A stretch of DNA of 64,000 bases from Komarekiella delphini-convector SJRDD-AB1 (GTDB lineage: Bacteria > Cyanobacteriota > Cyanobacteriia > Cyanobacteriales > Nostocaceae), in the NCBI RefSeq assembly GCF_014831675.1, contig NZ_VJXY01000021.1, positions 62,001-126,000 of the forward strand. The letters run 5' to 3'. The notes under the pieces are model-generated. The model ran no database searches. It had not been told where the DNA came from and saw only the letters and a list, made by a program, of their open reading frames with translations. The translations under genes were made by a program, and so were the position numbers. Shown here piece after piece: positions 1 through 9,878 of this stretch (position 1 is its first letter; every line of letters begins with the position of its first letter).

Positions 1-19
1 TTTGTCTAATCAGTCAAGC

Positions 20-1135
20 CTATCTTCGCAAGCTACGGGGGTCTAGCGCATCTCTTAATCCATCACCGAGTAAGTTAAATGCTAGTACTGTGAGGATAAT
101 TAGCACTGCTGGCGGCCAGATTAGCCAAGGTTGCAGTACCAAAATCGAAGCATTGCTTGCTAAAGAAAGCATATTACCCCAAGAGGGGTCTGGTTGCTGA
201 ATGCCCAAGCCGATTAGACTTAGTATTGCTTCTGCGCCAATAAAGCTGGGAATCGCAAGAGTAGCAGAGATAACTATATAAGTAGCTGTTTGCGGCAAAA
301 CGTGGCGGAGGATGATATAAAGTGGGTTTCCACCCATTGCACGCGCCGCTTGGACAAATTCTCGCTCTTTTATTGATAATACCTGTCCGCGAATTACTCT
401 TGCTAAACCAGCCCAGCCAATAACCGAAGTAATCACGACAATCAGCAAAAAGCGCTGGGTACTACTTAAACCAGCTGGTAAGACTGCTCCCAAAGTAACC
501 AAAAGATAAATACTAGGGAAAGTCATTAGCACTTCTGCCAAACGCATGATGATGCTATCGGTTACACCTCCAAAGTAGCCGGAAATTCCACCTATCAACA
601 AACCGAGGGGATAGGTAATGATAATACCAAAAATCCCAATAAACATACTAATGCGACCACCATGCAGCAGGCGACTAAATTGGTCGCGGCCTTGATCATC
701 AGTCCCTAAAAGGTTGAATTTTGCTGTGCCTATTGCGCCAAACAAATGCCAGTTCAAGGGAATACCGGGAATAATTGTGACTTCATCCCAGCTGGGAGGT
801 AATGGCAAACTCACTTGCAACAAACGGTATTCTGGGCCAGAAACAAACAAACGCAAAGGTGAGGGTTTTGTGAAGTCTACAATCAGTTTGCGATCGCCTG
901 TTTCTAGGTTTGTGTCTCCTTGAGTCGTCGGATAAATATGAGGCCCGATAAACTGCCCTGATTGAGAAGCCCAGTATACCCTAGTTGGTGGCAGCAGCGA
1001 ACCATTGGGCTGAGAAGCATAAGGGTCGTAAGGGGCCACGAAATCAGCCGCAATTACTGCAAAATAGAAAACTAACAGTAAAATTGCTCCAAATCGTGCC
1101 AAAGGATTTTTCTTAAGTCGTCGCCACCAGTCCAT
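20..1135 (-). CDS. ABC transporter permease, DppC/OppC type
   Basis: Inner-membrane permease subunit of a peptide or nickel-type ABC importer, 371 aa. A single N-terminal membrane segment (about residues 16-32) is followed by a long extracytoplasmic stretch (about 33-155) and then the core with several hydrophobic segments. The cytoplasmic EAA loop that contacts the ATPase is visible as EFVQAARAMGGNPLY near residue 265. Typical DppC proteins have about 300 residues; the surplus lies in the loop after the first membrane segment. The ATG start at 1135 is clear. No partner ATPase or binding protein is in view; they may lie left of the window or elsewhere. The family is sure; the substrate is not readable. 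Confidence 0.9.
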   Translation of the reverse strand: MDWWRRLKKNPLARFGAILLLVFYFAVIAADFVAPYDPYASQPNGSLLPPTRVYWASQSGQFIGPHIYPTTQGDTNLETGDRKLIVDFTKPSPLRLFVSGPEYRLLQVSLPLPPSWDEVTIIPGIPLNWHLFGAIGTAKFNLLGTDDQGRDQFSRLLHGGRISMFIGIFGIIITYPLGLLIGGISGYFGGVTDSIIMRLAEVLMTFPSIYLLVTLGAVLPAGLSSTQRFLLIVVITSVIGWAGLARVIRGQVLSIKEREFVQAARAMGGNPLYIILRHVLPQTATYIVISATLAIPSFIGAEAILSLIGLGIQQPDPSWGNMLSLASNASILVLQPWLIWPPAVLIILTVLAFNLLGDGLRDALDPRSLRR

Positions 1136-1143
1136 AATTTGTT

Positions 1144-1265
1144 AATTGTCATTTGTCATCTCTTGCAAAATTCTGATCAGAGGAAGCCTCTGCTTAGACT
1201 TTGCGCTTTGTCATTTGTCAGTTGTCAAAGGACTAAGGACTAATGACAACTAACTAATGACTAAT
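1144..1265. repeat. Heptamer-type short tandem repeats (STRR-like) with a hairpin
   Basis: The gap between the permease and the HD gene is built from degenerate 7-bp units such as TTGTCAT, GGACTAA and TGACTAA. Between the two blocks is a perfect 6-bp hairpin (CAGAGG, loop AAG, CCTCTG, 1178-1192). Such heptamer arrays are a known feature of heterocystous cyanobacterial intergenic DNA. Confidence 0.7.
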
Positions 1266-1267
1266 AT

Positions 1268-2143
1268 TTAAGCATGTAGCTGCTCAACTAAATACCGCTG
1301 TTCTTCCTGTTGTTTTTCGTGTTCTACGACAAACACGTTTGAGTATAAATTAGCAAGAATTTGTTTTCCTTGCTGTGTTAGTGATAAGTAATGTAGTCCA
1401 TCTTTGATATAAGGATAGACACCATGCCAGTAAAACTTGGCATAGTTATAGCGTAAATCGGCAGGCGTTTGATAACCCAAAACCTTATTCATACCTGTTT
1501 CTTCAAACTCGTAGAATAAAGAAGTAATTTTCTTTAAATAACGCGGATCACTTAATTGCCCAATTAAATCGGCAGCACGTACTAACCCTGCAAAACTATT
1601 TGTATCTTGATGATCCTCTGCTCTAGGTACGGGGAACCGAGTCCATTCAATATTGCTCTTAATTACCTCACCATCTATCAATTTGTGACCGCCAAAACGT
1701 TCATCAATAAATAGCTTAGCCCTATCTACATGATATGGTGTCAGACTGGCATCAGAAGCGCCGGGAGTTAGAGAAATCATTCTGTCATTTTTGCCTGTGG
1801 CATACAAGCCTGATGCTTCCCGGTCTTGTCGGCAAACTCCCTTAACATAGCCAATATCATGGCATACTAAGGAAATAATAAAGTGCAACCAGTCTTCACT
1901 AGATACACCACCTTCTCTAATGTGTTTGCCACGTAGAATTTCTTGACCTACAAGAGTGACTAGTACAGTGTGTTCAACATTATGATAAAGGGCGTCACTA
2001 TTAGCAATGTTTTCCAAAGCCATGTTGCCAGCCCAAGCTATAATATCCTCATATTCGTTTTTTAAGCAGCCATAGGTGCGACGATAACCTTCACGAATTT
2101 GATTTACAAAGGCGTCAATTAAAATTTCAGTGGCATTGAACAT
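1268..2143 (-). CDS. HD-domain phosphohydrolase-like protein
   Basis: Predicted cytoplasmic metal-dependent phosphohydrolase of the HD superfamily, 291 aa. The metal ligands are visible as YHNVEHT (about residues 53-59) and the paired His-Asp in CHDIGY (about 95-100). Further acidic and His residues follow (YHVDRAK, then AADLIGQLSD near residue 190). No attached sensory or GGDEF domain is present, so this is a stand-alone HD protein. The natural substrate (nucleotide, cyclic nucleotide or other phosphoester) cannot be read from the sequence. It starts with ATG at 2143 and stands alone on the minus strand. Confidence 0.8.
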   Translation of the reverse strand: MFNATEILIDAFVNQIREGYRRTYGCLKNEYEDIIAWAGNMALENIANSDALYHNVEHTVLVTLVGQEILRGKHIREGGVSSEDWLHFIISLVCHDIGYVKGVCRQDREASGLYATGKNDRMISLTPGASDASLTPYHVDRAKLFIDERFGGHKLIDGEVIKSNIEWTRFPVPRAEDHQDTNSFAGLVRAADLIGQLSDPRYLKKITSLFYEFEETGMNKVLGYQTPADLRYNYAKFYWHGVYPYIKDGLHYLSLTQQGKQILANLYSNVFVVEHEKQQEEQRYLVEQLHA

Positions 2144-3043
2144 ATCTGGTTACTCAAGTAGATAGTAATTGTTTACTGATTTTATTGATTGATTTCAAAA
2201 TTGCATAACTTAGGTTCGTCCTTGCTGGAGTTTAAGACAATACAGATTGCTCATTTGTAACTCAGGTATAGGTGTAGACGCTAGTTTTCTGTATACTTAG
2301 ATTGCATGATAGACTTGTTTTCCTTGTGGCGCAAAGCTTTAAAAGGGATTGTGGAGTGAGTAAATTCAAGAAAAGGCTAGTATAGCAAAAGACATTACTG
2401 CTGTATTACTCCAATTGCATAAATGTACATTAGCTTAATCAGTTTTTCATATTTAATCAGTGGTTGACGGTGATCTAGATACACATGCTGTGTGACTTAG
2501 AAAGGGTAGGGTGAGCAGGTTATTTATATAAATAAATTATCGATTTTAGTATAAAAAAATACTTATAATTGAATTACAAACTCAGATTTGAATCATGGTA
2601 TATACTGAAGAAAACTGTATAAAATATCATCTTTAAAGTACGAATGTATTAACTAAGCTCATTTATTAGCCCTCTTTTGTTACCTTCGGCAGAGAATAAT
2701 CTGAAACACCCATGTTTAAATCTCTTTTCAACAGAGGAATGTAAATGACAAAGTTGGAATGCGATCGCATAATTCATTACTTTGTCTAGTTTTCAGAGTG
2801 GGGGCAGTATTTTTCTCTCCTCGTAGTAACAAAAGAGGGATTAAAGCGCGCTACTTAATTGAGTTTTTCCAGCTACCATCGTCAGCAAAATCAAGCCTTG
2901 GCAGTAAACTACCAAACTTATTGCTAACGAAAATGAAGTTATTAATCTGCCGCCTACCAGCGAAAAACCTGCTTCTTAAAATCAGTAAGTTCGCAAATCA
3001 GTGATATGATAACTATTGGTTTAAATAAAGCCAATAGCTATCT
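2144..3043. other. Intergenic region, no convincing gene
   Basis: About 900 bp of AT-rich DNA upstream of the HD gene and of the tRNA. A short open frame at 2759-3004 has no recognisable motif and no good ribosome site, so I do not call it. Just before the tRNA there is a TATGAT hexamer (3005-3010) and a 7-bp inverted repeat (CTATTGG 3013-3019, CCAATAG 3031-3037), which may belong to the tRNA promoter and leader. Confidence 0.5.
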
Positions 3044-3115
3044 GCGGGTGTAATTCAGTGGTAGAATGTCACCTTCCCAAGGTGAACGTCGTGGGTTCGA
3101 GTCCCATCACCCGCT
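3044..3115 (+). tRNA. tRNA-Gly(CCC)
   Basis: A complete 72-nt cloverleaf. The acceptor stem GCGGGTG (3044-3050) pairs with CACCCGC (3108-3114), with discriminator T at 3115. The anticodon stem TCACC/GGTGA encloses the loop TTCCCAA, so the anticodon is CCC (3076-3078), reading GGG. The T arm is GTGGG TTCGAGT CCCAT. CCA is not encoded. A decayed copy of its 3' half, in the same orientation, lies at 43001-43047, and a 9-bp copy of its last bases lies at 3156-3164. Confidence 0.95.
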
Positions 3116-3175
3116 TTGACGAAAAGCTTTATCTAATGGGCGATTCAAGTTTTTTACCCGCTTTAGAAAGCTTTT
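3109..3175. repeat. Micro-duplication of the tRNA 3' end
   Basis: ACCCGCTTT, which ends the tRNA at 3109-3117, recurs at 3156-3164. In both copies it is followed by a similar stretch ending in AAGCTTT (22-nt units with a few mismatches). The second copy touches the stop codon of the minus-strand kinase gene. The AAAAGCTTT and AAAGCTTTT motifs (near 3122 and 3167) are also inverted repeats and could act as a terminator between the convergent tRNA and kinase transcripts. Confidence 0.6.
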
Positions 3176-5336
3176 AATCATTAAAATTGTTTTGTCCGTT
3201 ACCAACAATACCTAAGACATTCATCGGGGAAATTTTCAGGTGATCTAAAGCTTGTTGTATTTTTGAAGAATCTGTTTTATCAATCCTTACTACTAATAAA
3301 ATCCCATCAGTATTTGGTGCTAACAAGCTAGCATCAGCTAGTCCCAGCAGGGGGGGTGTGTCATAAATCACTAAGTCAAAGCTATTATGAAAATCTGCCA
3401 TCAGGCGTTTCATTTTTTCAGACGAGAGCAACTTTGTGGGATCAGGGGGTATGGGCCCAGATGTGATCACAGATAATTGGCTCATGGAAGGAAACTTCCG
3501 AATTACTTCCTCTGGTGGCAAATTTGTAGAAATTAAATTACTCAATCCCCAGAGGTTATTTAACTCTGCAAGGGTGTGAATTACAGGTTGACGCAGATTT
3601 GCATCTATAAGTAGCACTCTTTGCCCCATTGTTGTAGCTATTTGAGCTAGATGGAAGGCAACTGTAGACTTGCCATCACCAGACACAGCTGAGCTAATAA
3701 TGATAGAACGTATTTGGCGATCGCAACTGAGCAGTTGAATGTTTGTATAAAGTAACCGAAAAGCTTCTAGAAATTTTACAGAATGGTTGCTGTAGTCTTG
3801 CTCCGGTATGATCGCCAATCCCAGATTACTGTCATGTGGCAAATCTGAGATTCGTACTAGAGGAATATTTCCTTTGGAAGTAGAGGATTTACTAATCTGG
3901 AGCTGCTTTTCAAATGGAATATTTCCCAACAATGGTAGTTTCAGCTTGTCCTTGAAATCATTAGCACTATGGTATGTATTGTCAAGTTTTTCAATCAGTA
4001 AGGCGATACCAATTGCCAATACTAAACTTGTGACCAATCCTACTATTAAGTTTCGTTTAATATCAGAAGAAGTTACAGGTTTTTCAGGCTGAATCGGTTT
4101 CTTAAGCAACTGCCATCCTAGTTCTGTTTGGGATACTTGAATTTGGAGGTTTTCGCGGGTAGATAAAAACCTATTTAGGCTCTCTGTAGTAATCTGTAAC
4201 CTTTGCTGTAGTGCTTTATATTGTCTTGCCAGTGCTGGTAATCTTTTGCGTTTTTGTTCAAGCCTTTGTATAGTTTTATCTATCTCTTGTATTTGCACTT
4301 CTAAAGTCTGAACTTGAGCACCTGTTTCTGAAAGTTTTACATCCAAAAAGCGCTGCGCTTCATTCTGTAGCAAAGGCAATAGGCTGGCGCGTTTTTCTTT
4401 CAATGTTTGGATAGTAGGATTGTCTTGTTGCAGACGTGTTGACTCCTGAGCAATCAGAGAATCTAACTGACGAATCTGGGTGAGTAACTGCTGATATAAC
4501 AAAGCATTGTTCAGTACAGCAGCGGCTCCATCTTTTCCCTTTAAAATATCAACATTGGAGCGAGTTTGCCCCAACTGCATATCAACCTTTTCTCGTTGCT
4601 CAGACAAAGTTGCGATTTGCTCATCAATCTGTTTGGCCTCGGCTTCTGGATCGTTAAATTTATAATTTAGCCGAAAAGTTTGCAATTCTCTTTGGATTTG
4701 ATCAACCCGACTTTGCACAAAAGGCAGTTGTTTTTCAATGTAATTAATCCCCTGACGTAATTTAGTTTGCCGTCTTTCCTGGCTATACTCTATGTATTCG
4801 CTAGAAATTTTGTCTAAAACTACTTTAATCTTCTTGGGATCGTTACTACGATACCTTACCTCTATAATCTTGGTTTCACCTAAACGATTAATCTGCAAAG
4901 CATTAATCAAATTATCATAACTGATGTCTGGATAAGATACTTGCAACTGTTGAATCAGGCTATCCATCAGTTCAGGACTTTTGAGAACCTGAATTTGACT
5001 ATCATAATCTAGACCACTGGTTGTAGTTGAGTTAGTATCTTTGACGACATCCACCACTTTGCTGTCATCATTTACAGGTTCCACTAAGAGCTGAAAACTG
5101 CTTTCATATTCTGGTTGCTTTTGGTTAAACTTTAGACTAACGACAAAAGTTACCATTACAACAGTAGCTACCCCAGCAATTAGTAGCCCTCGTCGTCTCA
5201 CAAGACCAAGAAATTCACGAAAGCTCCAATTATTTCCCGAATCTTCACTTCCCAGAAAAGGTTGTGGCTGGAGAGATGTCGGTACAGAGTTACTACTGCG
5301 GTCATAACCTGAAAATTGATAAGAATTATTCTCCAT
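3174..5336 (-). CDS. Wzc-like polysaccharide co-polymerase / bacterial tyrosine kinase
   Basis: Inner-membrane chain-length regulator fused to a cytoplasmic BY-kinase, 720 aa. The N-terminal Wzz part has a membrane segment at about residues 50-70, a long periplasmic coiled-coil region (about 185-410, many Gln, Glu and Leu) and a second membrane segment at about 428-450. The C-terminal ATPase shows Walker A SGDGKST (about 550), Walker A' VLLIDANLR (about 574) and Walker B VIYDTPP (about 655). The usual C-terminal tyrosine cluster is absent: no tyrosine occurs after the Walker B region. It is divergent from, and likely controls, the polysaccharide locus to its right, with 2 kb between them. Role in polymerisation or export control is inferred from the family and location. 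Confidence 0.92.
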   Translation of the reverse strand: MENNSYQFSGYDRSSNSVPTSLQPQPFLGSEDSGNNWSFREFLGLVRRRGLLIAGVATVVMVTFVVSLKFNQKQPEYESSFQLLVEPVNDDSKVVDVVKDTNSTTTSGLDYDSQIQVLKSPELMDSLIQQLQVSYPDISYDNLINALQINRLGETKIIEVRYRSNDPKKIKVVLDKISSEYIEYSQERRQTKLRQGINYIEKQLPFVQSRVDQIQRELQTFRLNYKFNDPEAEAKQIDEQIATLSEQREKVDMQLGQTRSNVDILKGKDGAAAVLNNALLYQQLLTQIRQLDSLIAQESTRLQQDNPTIQTLKEKRASLLPLLQNEAQRFLDVKLSETGAQVQTLEVQIQEIDKTIQRLEQKRKRLPALARQYKALQQRLQITTESLNRFLSTRENLQIQVSQTELGWQLLKKPIQPEKPVTSSDIKRNLIVGLVTSLVLAIGIALLIEKLDNTYHSANDFKDKLKLPLLGNIPFEKQLQISKSSTSKGNIPLVRISDLPHDSNLGLAIIPEQDYSNHSVKFLEAFRLLYTNIQLLSCDRQIRSIIISSAVSGDGKSTVAFHLAQIATTMGQRVLLIDANLRQPVIHTLAELNNLWGLSNLISTNLPPEEVIRKFPSMSQLSVITSGPIPPDPTKLLSSEKMKRLMADFHNSFDLVIYDTPPLLGLADASLLAPNTDGILLVVRIDKTDSSKIQQALDHLKISPMNVLGIVGNGQNNFND

Positions 5337-7378
5337 TATTTATTGATACTTATTAATTAGTATTAAAACTTGGTAATTAGTCATCTAGAATTCTGATCAT
5401 TGCTTGAGAAAATATTTAATATCCAACAACTCAAAGCTTAGTTAAACATCATACTTCTAACGGTTGAGGCTTTCCTAAAACTGCAATAACTTTATCAAAG
5501 TATTGATTGTAACCTCATAACATTTAGTTTCTTCTCGTTATTAGTAAATATATGAAGCAACTCTTTTTAATGTATTGAGTAGTTAAAATTACTTACTATA
5601 CTTAGAAGATTACTAGCGATGCCTACGTTATGCGTAGCCATTGGCATTCAGAAGAAACTTTTTGGCTTACTGTTTTATAGATAAATCATACTTCACTCTT
5701 ATCTGAATTAATACATTAGTTTTATAAGTCTCATGACAAATGTCAGAAATATAGATGAGTTTGATAGATCGATTGTGATATTACGGTTATTACGAATTAC
5801 TTATAAATAGTTTTAGTATTTAATGTTGCTAAAATATTCAGTATTATATTTAAATTTATGATAGCCTTTAAAAAAGGCAAGTTCCATCAAAGATAAATCA
5901 GTTGCATTAATAAGTGATTTTTTGTACAAAGTTATATTTTATTTTGTAAAGAAAATATATCAATAGGAGTATGAATTTTTTATAAAGATTATATGTAAAT
6001 ATGTTGATAGCACATGAATTTATAATGAAGTACGCAAGTAAATTAGAAACATGATATTCTAATCAAGTATTGGATGAAATAAGCAATTAAAAGCACAAAA
6101 ACCTTAAGTTTTTGTGAAGGTTTGTTAATTGTTAATGACATCAAAAACGTAGTTTTACAACTGGAATTGTTGTTTGGAAACAATCTGGGAGTCGAAATTG
6201 CATTTACGAAAGGAGGTAAAAGTTTAAAGCCTTGCCCCCGTCTTGAAAAGTTTCCTACGGTAGGAAGCTCGTTTACATAACTTTTCGCTTGTGGGCAAAA
6301 AATCCTTATATTGGGGAGCAGATTGAAGCCTTGCCTCGTACTTGGCTTAGCTAAACTACTGCTACCATAAAGAAGGCAGAAAACAAGAGGCAGAAGGTTG
6401 CAATAAGTGTAAGCTGTCGTTTGTTGCTTGCCCGCTTTGTCAACAGTTCTATACTGATTGCAGGACTCTAAATTCAGAGATTTGGAGTCAGATTTCAACC
6501 CTTGTGTACAAGTAGTCACGGCAGAAGGTAGAGTGCAGTATTTCTCATGCCTCCTGCTCTCTTTACCTTTCTAACTAACGTGGGCGATCTACTATTACTT
6601 ATCTTTCATGGGCAGGTTTTTAGAGCAGTGCCTACTTTTTGAGTTTTAGAATCACAATGCTCATCTGCAAACTTAAAACTACGTTCAATAATTGAGAATT
6701 TTCCCAATTATTTTTTGGCAACCTAAATATCTACCCCTGAAAGTTGTTCTCTGTTCCCTTTCATTCAAACATAATCAACAGAGACTAATGATGTAAATAA
6801 ATAAAACAAAATTAAAATTTGATTTGCAATTACTGTATATATATTAATCTGATAAGTAATTGCCTTTAAAAGTCTAGAGAAGTAAGGAGCGAGATAGAGG
6901 AAACTGCATTCCTAGCAAAGATTTTTTGTGAATAAACAGAATTCTCCTACTCCAATTTATTCTTTGATTTAGGATTCGGTTTTTTGCTATGGGACTCTTA
7001 TTTGATTTTTGAAAAAACTCAGTATGCATCTTTTCCCTTCTTTCGTGTTCCCTGTATCCTCACTACGTAAGTAATTTCATCAATCAAATCAGATTACTCA
7101 TAGTAAATTTAGTAAATAATTTTCTCAACTTACCTCTTCGGAAACGTAGGTAGAGTTCAATTGTTTTCTTCGCATATTTTTTTGTGCTATCTGTGTGATT
7201 TCAATCACATGGCTTGAAGAGATACCTGTATGTATATGCATAAATATTTTTTACACCTGTTAATTAATACACTAACCTGGAGCGGATTGACGATAGTTAT
7301 CAAACCAGGTGGGTTTGTACGTGAATTAATGGCTTCAGTAGCCCTCTCAAGTAAGATTTATACTGTAGGACACAACCG
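5337..7378. other. Long AT-rich intergenic region with repeats, no convincing gene
   Basis: About 2 kb separates the divergent kinase gene from the first glycosyltransferase. It is strongly AT-rich. An open frame at 6043-6519 on the minus strand has a composition typical of intergenic cyanobacterial repeats rather than a protein (two related GFNLLP/GFKLLPP units, and GCAGAAGG-type repeats read in frame), so I do not call it. The region probably holds the promoters of both flanking transcription units. A TATACT hexamer at 7359-7364 sits close to the 7379 start, but I see no matching -35. Confidence 0.5.
5613..5651. repeat. Dispersed palindromic repeat (REP-like)
   Basis: The stretch reads GCGATGCCTACG, TTATG, CGTAGCC, ATTGGCAT and forms an imperfect palindrome (ATGCC/GGCAT outside, CTACG/CGTAG inside). 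Elements with the GCCTACG/CGTAGCC core are scattered through Nostocales genomes. Related pieces occur inside two aminotransferase genes in this window (14757-14784 and 17062-17093). Confidence 0.6.
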
Positions 7379-8728
7379 ATGAGACTTAATGAATGGATTA
7401 ATCAAAAATTGTTTCTATCCATTTCTACTCAATTAGAAGCGAGAGATCAACATTCTTTCAAGACTCAGAAGTCCTTGAAATTGTCTGTGATCACGCAGTT
7501 TTTTCCCCCGGACTATGCAGCTACGGGACAGTTAATAGAAGAACTAGTGAGGCATTTAGACCAACAAGGAATAGATGTTGAGGTTTTTACCAGTCAACCT
7601 GGGTATGCGTTTAAGTCAGCTAATGCTCCATCTATTGAACGTTTAGGTAGAGTCCGAATTCAGCGATCGCGCACAGCTCAACTTTGGCCTGGACGAATTC
7701 GTGGTAAAGCCATCAATGGTGTCTTATATACTTTGCGTGCAGCACTCTATCTGATTAGAGGCTGGCGTCGCAGTAATCTATTGTTGTTGACTACAGCTCC
7801 CCCATTTCTACCAGTCATTGGATATCTAGCTTATATCTTTTTCCGACTTCCCTATGTCTGTATACTCTATGATCTATATCCAGATATTGCGATCGCTCTA
7901 GGGGTCATCTCAAAACATAATTGGATGACGCGGTTCTGGCAAAAACTCAATCAACAGATTTGGCTTAACGCCAAGGGGATCATAGTTCTGAGTCCTGGTA
8001 TGAAACAGCAAGTCGTGGCAAATTGTCCACAAATAGCTGATAAAGTATCTGTGATTCACAGTTGGGCAGACCCGGAATGGATTATGCCAATTGCCAAGCA
8101 TAAAAACTGGTTTGCTTGGAAGTATAACCTTGTTAAAAAATTTACCGTACTATACTCCGGTAATATGGGTCGCTGTCATGACATTGGTACTATCCTGCAA
8201 GCGGCTCAATATCTGCAAGATGAGCCAATTCAGTTTGTGTGCATTGGCGGTGGAGCAAAGCGCAGCGAGCTGATTGAGCAAGTGAAGCTATTGGGATTGA
8301 GCAACTTCTTGTTTTTACCGTATCAAGATCAGCAAGTGCTTCCCTATTCCTTAACTGCTTGCGATCTATCGCTGGTGAGTGTGGATGCATCTACAGAGAG
8401 TTTGGTCGTTCCTAGCAAGCTGTACTCAGCTTTAGCATCAGGACGGCCAATAGCAGTGATTTGTTCACAAGATTCATACTTAAGAGAAATGATTGCAGAA
8501 GCCAACTGTGGCGGCACATTTGACAATGGAGATGGTCATAGTTTAGCTCAATTTATTCGCTTACTCCGTAATGATCGGCAGCTAGGGGATCGTATGGGTA
8601 GGGCGGGTCGTCAATATTTGCGATCGCATTTCACACCAAAAATTATTTCTAAACAATACCTTGATGTTTTGCATAAAGCGATATTGGCTGAAGGTACGGT
8701 AACTATGTCAGAAAGCCATACAAAGTAA
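7379..8728 (+). CDS. Glycosyltransferase family 4 (WbuB-like)
   Basis: Retaining GT-B glycosyltransferase, 449 aa, expected to add a sugar to a lipid-linked or growing glycan at the cytoplasmic membrane face. About 30 non-conserved residues precede the Rossmann start LKLSVITQFFPPDYAATGQ (about residue 35). A hydrophobic stretch FLPVIGYLAYIFFRLPYVCI (about 140-160) is typical of WbuB-type enzymes. The donor-site domain begins at KFTVLYSGNMGRCHDIG (about 255), and the C-terminal acidic motif region reads VVPSKLYSALASGRPI (about 344). It is the first plus-strand gene of the polysaccharide locus, about 600 bp from the next. Sugar and linkage are unknown. Confidence 0.88.
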   Translation: MRLNEWINQKLFLSISTQLEARDQHSFKTQKSLKLSVITQFFPPDYAATGQLIEELVRHLDQQGIDVEVFTSQPGYAFKSANAPSIERLGRVRIQRSRTAQLWPGRIRGKAINGVLYTLRAALYLIRGWRRSNLLLLTTAPPFLPVIGYLAYIFFRLPYVCILYDLYPDIAIALGVISKHNWMTRFWQKLNQQIWLNAKGIIVLSPGMKQQVVANCPQIADKVSVIHSWADPEWIMPIAKHKNWFAWKYNLVKKFTVLYSGNMGRCHDIGTILQAAQYLQDEPIQFVCIGGGAKRSELIEQVKLLGLSNFLFLPYQDQQVLPYSLTACDLSLVSVDASTESLVVPSKLYSALASGRPIAVICSQDSYLREMIAEANCGGTFDNGDGHSLAQFIRLLRNDRQLGDRMGRAGRQYLRSHFTPKIISKQYLDVLHKAILAEGTVTMSESHTK

Positions 8729-9342
8729 AAGTTTGTATTTTCCAAAATTAGATAATTCAATCAACTTTTACTTATTAATAGCTGAATATAAAGATTTTCT
8801 GCTGTCGTGCTCACTCTATTTTTAACTGAAAATTGCAAATATGAGGTCTTTGCTTATGCCAGAACACTTTAAATAAAAGCTTACTACATACTAGGACGAT
8901 CCAAAGGAGAGTAACTTATCATTAAAAATACCCAAAAAGCATAATTCATCAAATTTTTGACTTGCGTGTAACAGCATTAGCTATAGTTACGTTAAAGTCT
9001 TGATACAAAGGCGTTTTAAATGTCAGTTAAATTAAAATAAGGTTCTAAAATAAGCATTTTAGAGCTTATTTATGATTGGCAACATTTAATGCAATATTTT
9101 ATGTTAAAAATCATGCATTAATATCGGCAAAATATGTTATATTGCTGTATGTTGTAAACAAGTAAATATCATTATGTTGTAAAAATAAAAAGTTATTTAG
9201 TTTCAACAACTAACATCTATTGAAAAAAGCCAATTAGAATTTGCTCAATTAATTTGATCAAGTTGATTTACATTTATCAACCAAGTAACTCTGATAACAG
9301 AGTAATTGAATAATTTATTTTTTATCCGGGAGATGGGCTTTG
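8729..9342. other. Intergenic region, probable promoter of the export operon
   Basis: About 600 bp of AT-rich sequence without an open frame of note. GTTGTAAA occurs twice (near 9148 and 9175), and an imperfect inverted repeat of AAAATAAG and CTTATTT lies near 9040-9070. It separates the first glycosyltransferase from the small Cys/His gene and Wzm/Wzt, so it probably carries their promoter. No specific factor site can be assigned. Confidence 0.45.
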
Positions 9343-9846
9343 ATGGTCTTATTGATCTCAGTCCCTCCGATACAACCTTTTTTCATCGTCTATTTGATGT
9401 GGGAGGTCAAATTGCAGAGAAGGTGTGAGCGAAATCGGAAACGTTCAAAACGACGTGATATCTACTGTCCATATCACAGTTGCTATATTGATAGCGTCAG
9501 TCAAAAATATCAACTGTTTGCCAATCAACCAGGACAGTTGCAGCAACGAGGTATAAGTCGGCGGAATGCTCTGATATTAGTATCCAATCAAAGTAGCGTG
9601 CCGCTAGAGGGAGAATGGTTAGAGGCTTTTTGGTGTGACGAGTGCCAGCAAACAAGATGGTATCACGTCCATAGGTGCGATGAGCGTACCTATAAACTTT
9701 CATTAGCCCCACGAGAGCTTTGGCAGCAAGTAACAGGAGTAATTAATCCTGAAGGAAACCCTTCTGTAGGAGAATTTACTCGCAGACAAGCCAGACTACT
9801 TGGCTATAAAAGTATTCAGGATTTCCATCTTCTGGGTCAAAATTAA
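9343..9846 (+). CDS. Small Cys/His-rich protein of unknown function next to Wzm/Wzt
   Basis: A soluble, basic protein of 167 aa if the ATG at 9343 is used. GGGAG at 9328-9332 lies about 10 nt upstream. A second in-frame ATG at 9397 would remove a hydrophobic N-terminus of 18 residues. Possible zinc ligands are CPYHSC (residues 42-47) after an Arg/Lys-rich stretch, and CDEC with a later HVHRC. I do not recognise the family. It precedes the exporter permease by 32 bp in the same direction, so it is probably co-transcribed with it. A role as a regulator or accessory of the polysaccharide exporter is only a guess from position. Confidence 0.7.
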   Translation: MVLLISVPPIQPFFIVYLMWEVKLQRRCERNRKRSKRRDIYCPYHSCYIDSVSQKYQLFANQPGQLQQRGISRRNALILVSNQSSVPLEGEWLEAFWCDECQQTRWYHVHRCDERTYKLSLAPRELWQQVTGVINPEGNPSVGEFTRRQARLLGYKSIQDFHLLGQN

Positions 9847-9878
9847 AAGTCTTCAATCAATACTTAATAACTAGTCAA

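Noticed and set aside
2759-3004. 81-codon open frame before the tRNA
   Set aside because: No motif, no ribosome site, composition like AT-rich intergenic DNA, and it overlaps the probable tRNA promoter region.
6043-6519. 158-codon open frame on the minus strand
   Set aside because: Consists of translated intergenic repeats (GFNLLP/GFKLLPP units) with no recognisable fold, in a 2-kb repeat-rich gap.
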